The position numbers and the translations under genes were made by a program. The notes beneath the pieces were generated by a model that was not told the DNA's origin, ran no database searches, and saw nothing but the letters and a program-made list of their open reading frames with translations. A stretch of 52,968 bases of DNA, taken from contig JAAYAL010000078.1 of NCBI GenBank assembly GCA_012719395.1, positions 1 through 52,968 of the forward strand, given 5' to 3'. Source of the stretch: Gaiellales bacterium. Its GTDB lineage: Bacteria; Actinomycetota; Thermoleophilia; RBG-16-64-13. This document shows, one piece after another, positions 8,650 through 14,767 of this stretch (its first letter is position 1; every line of letters begins with the position of its first letter).

Positions 8650-10302
8650 TCAGGCACTGAGGAGATGACGGGCCTTCAACCCCAGACCCAACCGCTCCTT
8701 GTCCTCGCTGCGAAAGACGCTCAGTCCCGTGATCTCCGCGATCTTCTGGAGACGATAACGAATAGTGTGTCTGTGGGCATAGAGCTCCTCTGCCGTCTTG
8801 GAGAGACTCTCATCGTTCTTCAGGTAGGTCATGAGGGTCCGCAGCAGTTGGGTGTCATTATGCTGATCGTAGGCATCGACGGGCGCGACCGTCTCCTCAT
8901 AGAGCGACTGAAGCTCCCCTGAGTCCCTTTCCCAGACGCCAAAGAGCAGCTTGTACGTGCCCATCTGGTCAAAATGCGTCACTGAACCTATGCCTCTGAG
9001 CCTGCGCCCCACCTTGACAGAGACAGCTGCTTCCTCCATGGCCGCCGAAAGGCCGGTAGGCTCCGGGGTGTGCCTGCTGAGCCCCACCGTGACCGGCCAA
9101 CGGGTCACGTCCCGGGCCAGCGCCTGAATGTGCTCCGCCAGCTGGTCAAGCGCTTTGGGCTCCTTGGCAATGGGATCCGCCAGCAGCAGCACGATGCGCT
9201 CTGACTTCAGCGTGGCCAAGGAGTTGGGCTCCACGTCCAGGACCAACCGGGCAAGCCGGCCGAAGAACCGTTCGATGAGCTGCTGGCATTCCGTCTCTCC
9301 CTGCCCCGACCTCTGCTTGCCTTCCGGGATATCCGGCGCGATCACCATAACCGTGGCTCCATGAGAGAGATCGCAGCCCAGAAAGTTGGCACGGCGCAGC
9401 AGGGAATCCCGTGAATCGAAGCGCCCGCCCGCCAGATCGTCGACGAAGTCACCCCTCAACCGAACCTCCGTCTCAAAGCGCACCTGGTCCTGAGCCATCT
9501 CCACTGCAGCCACAGTTGCGGCATGCTCCAAGGCCACGCGTTCCATGTCCTGCAACTCTGAACGCGAGGTCAGCACGCACACGTATCCCAGACGGCTGCG
9601 GCTCGCAATGACCGGCACGGCGAAGAGCTGCGGGAGTCCATGCCGAACCAGGCGCAGTTCCTTGTGCAGAGGCCTGCCCAGTTCCTCGAACTGTGCGCGG
9701 ATCTCGGGCCGATCCAGAGAGGAGTGAACAGAAGCCGCGTCCACCCCCGCACCCTCGGTCAGCGCCAACACTTCCAGCGAAACATCGAGGATGATCACAG
9801 GCATCTCCGTCAAGCGCGCCACTGCCTCCGCAAGATCCGCCCAACCCCCACCCCGGATAACCACGTCCAGGAGCTCGCGATGGATGGCCTGGGACTTCTC
9901 CAGCAGGGTGGCCTGCCGGTTGATGAGCACTTCTGTGGCTTCCTGCATGATCCGCGTCCAACGAACCTGCTGTGGCACTTCCACTATGGGGAACTGCCTC
10001 CTGTCCGCAATTTGCAGCACATCTTCCGGGAACTTGCCCACGAAGCGCTTGGGCTTGACAAAAAGAGCGGAAGCACCGGCAGCCATGATGCGCTGGCAGA
10101 ACTCGCGCTGCCTGCCCACATCGTTGATGAGGGCAAACATGGTGGACAACACCATCTCACCGCCCGACAGCCATTCGGCTATGTCGGGCACTTCCCCCAC
10201 GGTGACAGAGCTGACCGTGCGGGCCAGCCCCTCCCGGCCCGCAAGGATCCGAGCCTGCGTCAGGGACTCGAGTTTCAGGATCTGCGCGACCGTCACCGGC
10301 AC
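8650..10302 (-). CDS. PucR-family transcriptional regulator
   Basis: The 550-residue protein has an N-terminal PucR domain (TVAQILKL...ARILAGREGLARTVSSV...EWLSGGEMVLST), a central GAF-like region around residues 130-260, a GGDEF-like CdaR segment, and a C-terminal HTH with SLSKTAEELYAHRHTIRYRLQKI. Family members usually activate purine catabolism or related genes in response to a small ligand. The GTG at 10302 is preferred because GGAGAGGGAG lies 7 bases upstream; a start at 10353 would give an atypical Ser/Arg-rich extension. It is divergent from the glutaredoxin-FTR operon and may regulate it, but no operator was recognised. Confidence 0.9.
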   Translation of the reverse strand: MPVTVAQILKLESLTQARILAGREGLARTVSSVTVGEVPDIAEWLSGGEMVLSTMFALINDVGRQREFCQRIMAAGASALFVKPKRFVGKFPEDVLQIADRRQFPIVEVPQQVRWTRIMQEATEVLINRQATLLEKSQAIHRELLDVVIRGGGWADLAEAVARLTEMPVIILDVSLEVLALTEGAGVDAASVHSSLDRPEIRAQFEELGRPLHKELRLVRHGLPQLFAVPVIASRSRLGYVCVLTSRSELQDMERVALEHAATVAAVEMAQDQVRFETEVRLRGDFVDDLAGGRFDSRDSLLRRANFLGCDLSHGATVMVIAPDIPEGKQRSGQGETECQQLIERFFGRLARLVLDVEPNSLATLKSERIVLLLADPIAKEPKALDQLAEHIQALARDVTRWPVTVGLSRHTPEPTGLSAAMEEAAVSVKVGRRLRGIGSVTHFDQMGTYKLLFGVWERDSGELQSLYEETVAPVDAYDQHNDTQLLRTLMTYLKNDESLSKTAEELYAHRHTIRYRLQKIAEITGLSVFRSEDKERLGLGLKARHLLSA

Positions 10303-10357
10303 GGCTACACTCCCTCTCCGTGAGGACAAGATAGACCTCAGGCCTTCGCCCACGTGT

Positions 10358-10363
10358 ATTGTA
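10358..10363 (-). promoter_or_regulatory. Possible -10 element of pucR-type gene
   Basis: TACAAT on the minus strand (10363-10358) would start transcription near 10351, giving about 50 bases of leader before the chosen GTG at 10302. No good -35 is visible. Confidence 0.3.
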
Positions 10364-10457
10364 CGCTTGGCCTAGGTGCATCGTCCCCCATGGTCCCACT
10401 GTACAAGCGCAAGCGTGGAGCGACGCGACTACGGTGTCGAGTGGGACGGACTCGGCA

Positions 10458-10463
10458 TATGAT
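10458..10463 (+). promoter_or_regulatory. Possible -10 element of the glutaredoxin-FTR operon
   Basis: TATGAT at 10458-10463 with only a weak -35 candidate (TGTCGA at 10434-10439). Transcription would begin near 10470, about 33 bases before the glutaredoxin ATG, leaving room for the AAAGGAG ribosome binding site at 10494-10500. Confidence 0.35.
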
Positions 10464-10502
10464 GAAGAGGCAATCCCGGCCCGAAATCGCTTGAAAGGAG
10501 AC

Positions 10503-10772
10503 ATGAGCGTGGCCGATCAGCGCAAAGTATTTCTCTACGCCTTGAGCACCTGCGGCCACTGCAGGCACGCCCGGGAGTGGTTGGATGAACACCAGGTGGA
10601 GTATGACTACGTCTACGTGGACCAAGCCTCGGCCGAGGACCGCGCTCGCATCCTGGAGGAGACCAAGGATCTCAATCCGCGACGGGCTTTCCCCTGCCTG
10701 GTGATTGACGACGGCGCCAAGGTCATCGTCGGCTTCCGCGAGGAGGAGTACCAGGAGGCGCTTCAGGTATGA
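10503..10772 (+). CDS. Glutaredoxin-like thiol-disulfide oxidoreductase
   Basis: The ATG at 10503 is preceded by GAAAGGAG. The 89-residue product has a thioredoxin-fold start VFLYALSTCGHCRHAREWL with a CxxC active site (CGHC, residues 17-20), then YDYVYVDQ, and the cis-proline strand AFPCLVIDDGAKVIVGF. This is a glutaredoxin/NrdH-like single-domain protein. Its stop codon overlaps the start of the ferredoxin:thioredoxin reductase gene (GTATGA at 10767-10772), so the two are coupled; the reductase is therefore the likely electron donor, replacing NADPH-thioredoxin reductase or glutathione. An extra cysteine lies just after the cis-proline. Confidence 0.9.
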   Translation: MSVADQRKVFLYALSTCGHCRHAREWLDEHQVEYDYVYVDQASAEDRARILEETKDLNPRRAFPCLVIDDGAKVIVGFREEEYQEALQV

Positions 10773-11110
10773 GCGGGCTGACCGCCCAGCAGCTCTACGA
10801 GCGGCTTCGCCCGCTGCAGGAAGCCAAGGGCTACTACTTCAACAAGGACCTCACGGCCACCATGGAGCTCATAGAAGGCCTGGTCAGCAACCGGGAGCGC
10901 TATGGCTACATGTGTTGACCATGCCGCCTACCTTCCGGGGACCGGGAGGCCGACCATGACATCATCTGTCCGTGCGTCTACCGCGCGCCGGATGTTGCCG
11001 AATACGGCGCCTGCTACTGAGAACTGTACGTCTCCAGGGAATGGAACGAGGGCCTGGTACCGCGACAAGTAGTGCCGGAACGGCGCCCACCGGAGAAGAT
11101 GCCCTACTAG
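10769..11110 (+). CDS. Ferredoxin:thioredoxin reductase catalytic subunit, predicted selenoprotein with two UGA-encoded selenocysteines
   Basis: Reading from the ATG at 10769 (AGGAGG at 10753-10758) through UGA at 10916 and UGA at 11018 to TAG gives a 113-residue protein that matches the FTR catalytic subunit along its length: NKERYGY-like NRERYGYM, then C-U50-P-C52-[18 protein letters not shown], and [10 protein letters not shown]84-ELYVS. In the plant enzyme the CPC, CPC and CHC motifs provide four cluster ligands and the redox disulfide. By that alignment U84 is at the redox-active cysteine, paired with C52, and U50 is at a cluster-ligand position next to an extra C49. Conservation continues after both UGAs, and both are followed by SECIS-like hairpins. 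The enzyme would pass electrons from ferredoxin through a [4Fe-4S] cluster to the coupled glutaredoxin. A gene caller using UGA as stop sees only 49 residues. Confidence 0.88.
10931..10949 (+). promoter_or_regulatory. Putative bacterial SECIS element for UGA 10916
   Basis: CCTTCCGG pairs with CCGGGAGG (8 bp, one G-U) around loop GGA. The stem begins 12 bases after the UGA and the loop 20 bases after it. A loop opening with GG at this distance fits bacterial SECIS elements, which are read by SelB inside the coding sequence. Confidence 0.7.
11029..11048 (+). promoter_or_regulatory. Putative bacterial SECIS element for UGA 11018
   Basis: CGT pairs with ACG, then a bulged C (11032), then TCCA pairs with TGGA around loop GGGAA. 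The loop starts 16 bases after the UGA and opens with GG. A bulged pyrimidine in the upper stem is also a feature of the E. coli fdhF element. Confidence 0.65.
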
Positions 11111-11137
11111 GGTGAGACCCTCTCATTCTGAGGAGCG

Positions 11138-11156
11138 GGCCGGCCGGAGGCCGGCC
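11138..11156 (+). terminator. Hairpin after the FTR gene
   Basis: A perfect 8-bp stem GGCCGGCC/GGCCGGCC with loop GGA lies 27 bases past the FTR stop. It is followed at once by a second, stronger hairpin. Confidence 0.4.
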
Positions 11157-11165
11157 GCACAGTGT

Positions 11166-11195
11166 GGGCGGGAAGGCCATCCGGCCTTCCCGCCC
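11166..11195 (+). terminator. Terminator of the glutaredoxin-FTR operon
   Basis: A perfect 13-bp stem (11166-11178 with 11183-11195) with loop ATCC, followed by CGTTCTTCCTCCTCTCT, a pyrimidine/T-containing tail. It separates the redox operon from the thrC promoter immediately downstream. Confidence 0.65.
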
Positions 11196-11211
11196 CGTTC
11201 TTCCTCCTCTC

Positions 11212-11220
11212 TGGTACTAT
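11212..11220 (+). promoter_or_regulatory. Extended -10 promoter of thrC, leaderless layout
   Basis: TGG-TACTAT is an extended -10 (TGn plus TAnnAT). Only 7 bases separate it from the thrC ATG at 11228, so transcription should start at or one base before the start codon. No Shine-Dalgarno sequence precedes the ATG, which agrees with a leaderless mRNA. Confidence 0.5.
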
Positions 11221-11227
11221 CCCCCGC

Positions 11228-12775
11228 ATGTCTACCATCACGTATCTCGACACACGCGGCCTCGATCAGTCGGAACCCCCGTTCACCCACGTTGTGATCG
11301 AAGGCATCGCGCCTGGCGGGGGGCTCTTCGTCCCCCGGCACCTGCCCACACTCGGCATGGACCAGATCACGAGCCTGGCCCAACTGCCCTACTCTCGCCG
11401 AGCGGCCCTGATTCACTCTGTAGTGGGCGTGGACATCCCCGAAGACCGTCTCAATGCGCTCACCGCGCTTGCTTTCGGCTCCAACTTTGACCACGAAGCC
11501 GTGGCGCCGGTGGTGGAGCCTTCACCCGGTATGCATGTACTCGAGCTGTGGCACGGCCCCACCTCCGCCTTCAAGGACATGGCGCTCCAGTGCATGCCGC
11601 TGCTCTTCTCAGAGTCCATAGCCATCCGGCGGGCGGCGGGAGAGGCCCTCGACGACTATCTGGTCTTGGTGGCCACCTCCGGCGACACTGGGAAGGCCGC
11701 CCTTGAAGGCTTTGCCGATCGCGCCAACACCAGCATTGTGGTCTTCTACCCGGCTGACGGTGTCTCTGACATCCAGCAGAAGCAGATGGTCACGCAGCGT
11801 GGAGCCAATCTGGCCGTGTTTGGCGCAAGAGGCAACTTCGACGACTGCCAGAACGCCGTCAAGGCCGTCTTCAACGACACGGCCTTCAATGCCGAACTCC
11901 ACGACAGACACCGCCTCAAGCTCTCCTCCGCCAACTCCATCAACTGGGGGCGGCTGGTACCGCAGATCGCCTACTACTTCTCCGCATACGCGGATATGGT
12001 GGCGACCGGTGCGGCGGTGGCCGGCCACCCCATCGACGTCTGCGTCCCCACCGGCAACTTCGGCAATATCCTGGCCTGCTTCTACGCACGCCGCATGGGT
12101 GTCCCCGTGCGCCGGCTGTTGTGCGCCTCCAATGAGAACAACGTCCTCACCGACTTCATTCGCACCGGTGTCTATGACATCAGCACCCGGCCGTTCGTCA
12201 CCACGCCCTCGCCCAGCATGGACATCCTGATCTCCTCCAATCTGGAACGGCTGCTGTACGAGTTGTGCCGGGACCCGGAGAGGGTGGCGAGTTGGATGCA
12301 CAACCTCACTACCTTCAAGCGCTTCGAGATCGATCCGGCCACCTTCGCGCAGGTACAGGAGGAGTTCGAGGGCGACTTTGTCACCAATGACGAGAGCCTG
12401 GAGACCATTCGCCGTGTTTTCTCCGAAACCGGCTACCTGCTGGATCCTCACACGTCCGTGGCCTGGGAGACGGCCGTGCGGCACCGTCGCGAGCTCCCCA
12501 TTCTCATTGCCTCCACCGCGCATTGGGCAAAATTCGGGATCGATGTCTACAAGGCCCTCAACGGCATCCGCTACCACGATGTGCTCCCGCCGCACGCAGC
12601 AGGCATGAGTGGCTTGGATCTCCTTGACGAGGTGAGCCGCATGACCGGCGGCCTGTCCATCCCCCGCAACCTCAGTGAGTTGAGACAGCTGCCCGCCCGC
12701 TTCACCCACGTGGTAGACGCCACGGCCGCCGGGGCACGCGGTGCGCTCCGCGAGTGGCTCTCCTCCCGCGCGTGA
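11228..12775 (+). CDS. thrC: Threonine synthase
   Basis: The 515-residue protein starts with YLDTRGLDQSEPPFTHVVIEGIAPGGGLFVP, the N-terminal domain typical of the longer threonine synthases, and has the PLP lysine in GPTSAFKDMALQ, VATSGDTGKAALEGF, and the cofactor-phosphate loop VPTGNFGNILACFYARRMG. It converts O-phosphohomoserine to threonine. Length and motifs fit the E. coli-type class. The gene stands alone between a terminator and a 21-bp bidirectional hairpin, facing serA. It appears to be transcribed without a leader (see the promoter entry). Confidence 0.97.
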   Translation: MSTITYLDTRGLDQSEPPFTHVVIEGIAPGGGLFVPRHLPTLGMDQITSLAQLPYSRRAALIHSVVGVDIPEDRLNALTALAFGSNFDHEAVAPVVEPSPGMHVLELWHGPTSAFKDMALQCMPLLFSESIAIRRAAGEALDDYLVLVATSGDTGKAALEGFADRANTSIVVFYPADGVSDIQQKQMVTQRGANLAVFGARGNFDDCQNAVKAVFNDTAFNAELHDRHRLKLSSANSINWGRLVPQIAYYFSAYADMVATGAAVAGHPIDVCVPTGNFGNILACFYARRMGVPVRRLLCASNENNVLTDFIRTGVYDISTRPFVTTPSPSMDILISSNLERLLYELCRDPERVASWMHNLTTFKRFEIDPATFAQVQEEFEGDFVTNDESLETIRRVFSETGYLLDPHTSVAWETAVRHRRELPILIASTAHWAKFGIDVYKALNGIRYHDVLPPHAAGMSGLDLLDEVSRMTGGLSIPRNLSELRQLPARFTHVVDATAAGARGALREWLSSRA

Positions 12776-12800
12776 CCCGGCAGTTGACCCGATAGATGGC

Positions 12801-12845
12801 AGAAGGCGCGAGGGGCCGGGCTAAGCCCGGCCCCTCGCGCCTTCT
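12801..12845. terminator. Bidirectional terminator between thrC and serA
   Basis: A perfect 21-bp stem (12801-12821 with 12825-12845) with a 3-base loop TAA lies between the convergent thrC and serA genes. AAGG/CCTT ends give short T tracts on both strands. Confidence 0.85.
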
Positions 12846-12880
12846 CTCCACCCGCCGCGCCGCACCCGCAGCGCCGGCAG

Positions 12881-14482
12881 CTAGAACTCGATTACTTTCA
12901 TATCCGAAATTTCATCGAAGGTGCGGCACTTCACGAGAACCTCTTCGGGCACACGGTTGTCCACGTTCAAGATCATGATGGAGTCAGTCACTCCCTCCCC
13001 CACCACCATCTTGGCGATATTCACGTTGTATTCCGCCATGGCCATGCCCACCTTGCCGATAACGCCAGGCCTGTTCTGGTGCGGCGCATAGATGAGCCGG
13101 CCTTCGGGGAAGAAGGCCACAGAATACTCTCCAACCTTGATGATGCGGGGCAGCTTCCTTTCCAGCACGGTACCGGCGATCTCAAACGTACCGTTGCCCT
13201 CTTCCGTGACCAGCAGACGGATCATGTTGCTGTAGTCACCGGTCTCGAGCGCAATACGCTCCTTCACCTCTATGCCCCGCTCCCTGGCCAAGAGCTCCGC
13301 GTTGACGAAGTTGACAACGCCGTGCGTCACACTGGCCTCCAACACACCCTTGAGGGCCACGACGGAGAGGATCTTGGCGTCCTCCGGGTTCTCAATCTCA
13401 CGCCCGGAGAACTCAATCTCCACCTGCTTCACGCTCTCACGCCGGATTTGACCGTAGAGCTTGCCCATCTTCTCCGCCAGACTGATGAACAGGCGAAGCT
13501 TGGCGTACGACTGCTCCGAAACGCTGGGGATGTTGACAGCGTTCTTCACGATCTCCCCGCGGAGCCCGGCGATGACCTCCCCCACCACTTCGCTCCCCAC
13601 GCGAGCGGCCGCCTCGAAGGTCGAGGCACCCAGATGCGGCGTCCCCACGACGTTGTCGAACTCGTAGAGGGCATGTACTTGGGCAGGCTCGTGAACCCAG
13701 ACGTCGATACCCAGCGAGGCGATCTTCCCCGATTTCAGACCCCGCACCAACGCGTCCTCGTCGTAAAGACCCCCACGGGCGCAGTTGACCAGGCGAACTC
13801 CCTGCTTCATGAGGCCGATCTCTCGATCCGAGATCATGCCCAGGGTTTCACGGGTCTTGGGGGTATGGATGGTGATGACGTCCGCTTCCTTGACCAGATC
13901 ATCCAGTTGGGCCTTCTTCTCCACGCCGAACTGCTCGAAGCGGCCGTCCGCGATGTAGGGGTCGTACGCAATGACATTCATGCCAAAAGCCTTGGCCCTG
14001 GTTGACACCAAACCACCGATACGCCCCAGCCCAATGATGCCCAGGGTCTTGCCGTAGAGCTCAGAGCCCTGGAAACGTTTGCGGTCCCATTGGCCGGAGC
14101 GGATGAAGCTCCACGCGTGGGCCGTGTTGCGCGACGAGGACAGCATCAGCGACCAGGTCTGCTCGCAGGCGGAGACGATGTTGCTTTCCGGTGTGTTGCA
14201 GACGATGACGCCCTTCTGAGTGGCGTAATCGATATCGACATTGTCCAATCCCGACCCGCCGCGGCCCACGATGCGCAGGTTCTTGGCGGCGTCCAGGAAC
14301 TCTTTGTCCACCACCGTCTCGCTACGAATGATGACGCCGTGGAAGTCCCCAATCATGGCCAGTTGCTCTTCACGCGGCACCTTGTACTTGACTACCACCT
14401 CGCAGTGCTCTTTGAGGGCCGCGATGGCTTCGTCGTCAACCAACTCCGATACCCAGACTTTCATGTTCTTGAGGTTATCCAC
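12881..14482 (-). CDS. serA: D-3-phosphoglycerate dehydrogenase
   Basis: The product of 533 residues oxidises 3-phosphoglycerate with NAD, the first step of serine synthesis. Visible features are MKVWVSELVDDEAIAAL, the substrate loop VRSET-like IIRSETVVD with GRGGSGLDNVDID, the Rossmann motif GIIGLGRIGGLVSTRAKAFG, VNCARGGLYDEDAL with the catalytic Arg region, PHLGASTFEA with the catalytic His, then an ASB domain and a C-terminal ACT domain ending MILNVDNRVPEEVL. This is the long type I form with serine-responsive domains. GTG 14482 is chosen because GGAGG lies 5 bases upstream; ATG 14464 would be a close alternative. Confidence 0.96.
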   Translation of the reverse strand: MDNLKNMKVWVSELVDDEAIAALKEHCEVVVKYKVPREEQLAMIGDFHGVIIRSETVVDKEFLDAAKNLRIVGRGGSGLDNVDIDYATQKGVIVCNTPESNIVSACEQTWSLMLSSSRNTAHAWSFIRSGQWDRKRFQGSELYGKTLGIIGLGRIGGLVSTRAKAFGMNVIAYDPYIADGRFEQFGVEKKAQLDDLVKEADVITIHTPKTRETLGMISDREIGLMKQGVRLVNCARGGLYDEDALVRGLKSGKIASLGIDVWVHEPAQVHALYEFDNVVGTPHLGASTFEAAARVGSEVVGEVIAGLRGEIVKNAVNIPSVSEQSYAKLRLFISLAEKMGKLYGQIRRESVKQVEIEFSGREIENPEDAKILSVVALKGVLEASVTHGVVNFVNAELLARERGIEVKERIALETGDYSNMIRLLVTEEGNGTFEIAGTVLERKLPRIIKVGEYSVAFFPEGRLIYAPHQNRPGVIGKVGMAMAEYNVNIAKMVVGEGVTDSIMILNVDNRVPEEVLVKCRTFDEISDMKVIEF

Positions 14483-14573
14483 GTCCGCCTCCACGGTGAT
14501 GTCATTGTCGAGAAGAGGGAACGGCGGCGCATCCCTGCCGTCCGCGCGTTTGCATCCGAAGGGTCAGCCCGGC

Positions 14574-14678
14574 TCAGCAGCCCGAGCAACCTCGGAAGTA
14601 GGCGGCCAGCAAGCGGCATCGCTGAAGCCGCCAGTTGGCAGATCGATGCGATGGGATATGTTTGGCCGATGCAGACAT
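14574..14678 (-). other. Possible leader peptide in the serA upstream region
   Basis: Between nrdJ and serA (14483-14767, 285 bases) no gene is recognised. On the minus strand a 34-codon frame starting at ATG 14678 runs toward serA; it is rich in Ser and ends with GCSGC before TGA. A TGG-TACCCT extended -10-like element lies upstream, and GGCGGC/GCCGCC with CAGC/GCTG can form a stem inside the frame. A serine/cysteine-responsive leader is conceivable, but the frame may be chance. Confidence 0.2.
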
Positions 14679-14767
14679 GGTTCCGCTTGGACCCCTAGGG
14701 TACCAGAGGAAGCCGTCCAAAACGAGACGGGTAGGCGGCCGGCAGAGATCAGCCCCGAAACTGCGAC

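Noticed and set aside
10919-11110. The FTR gene as a pseudogene with two nonsense mutations
   Set aside because: Both stops are UGA, both replace conserved cysteines, the flanking residues are perfectly conserved and each UGA has a hairpin at the right distance. Random decay would not give this.
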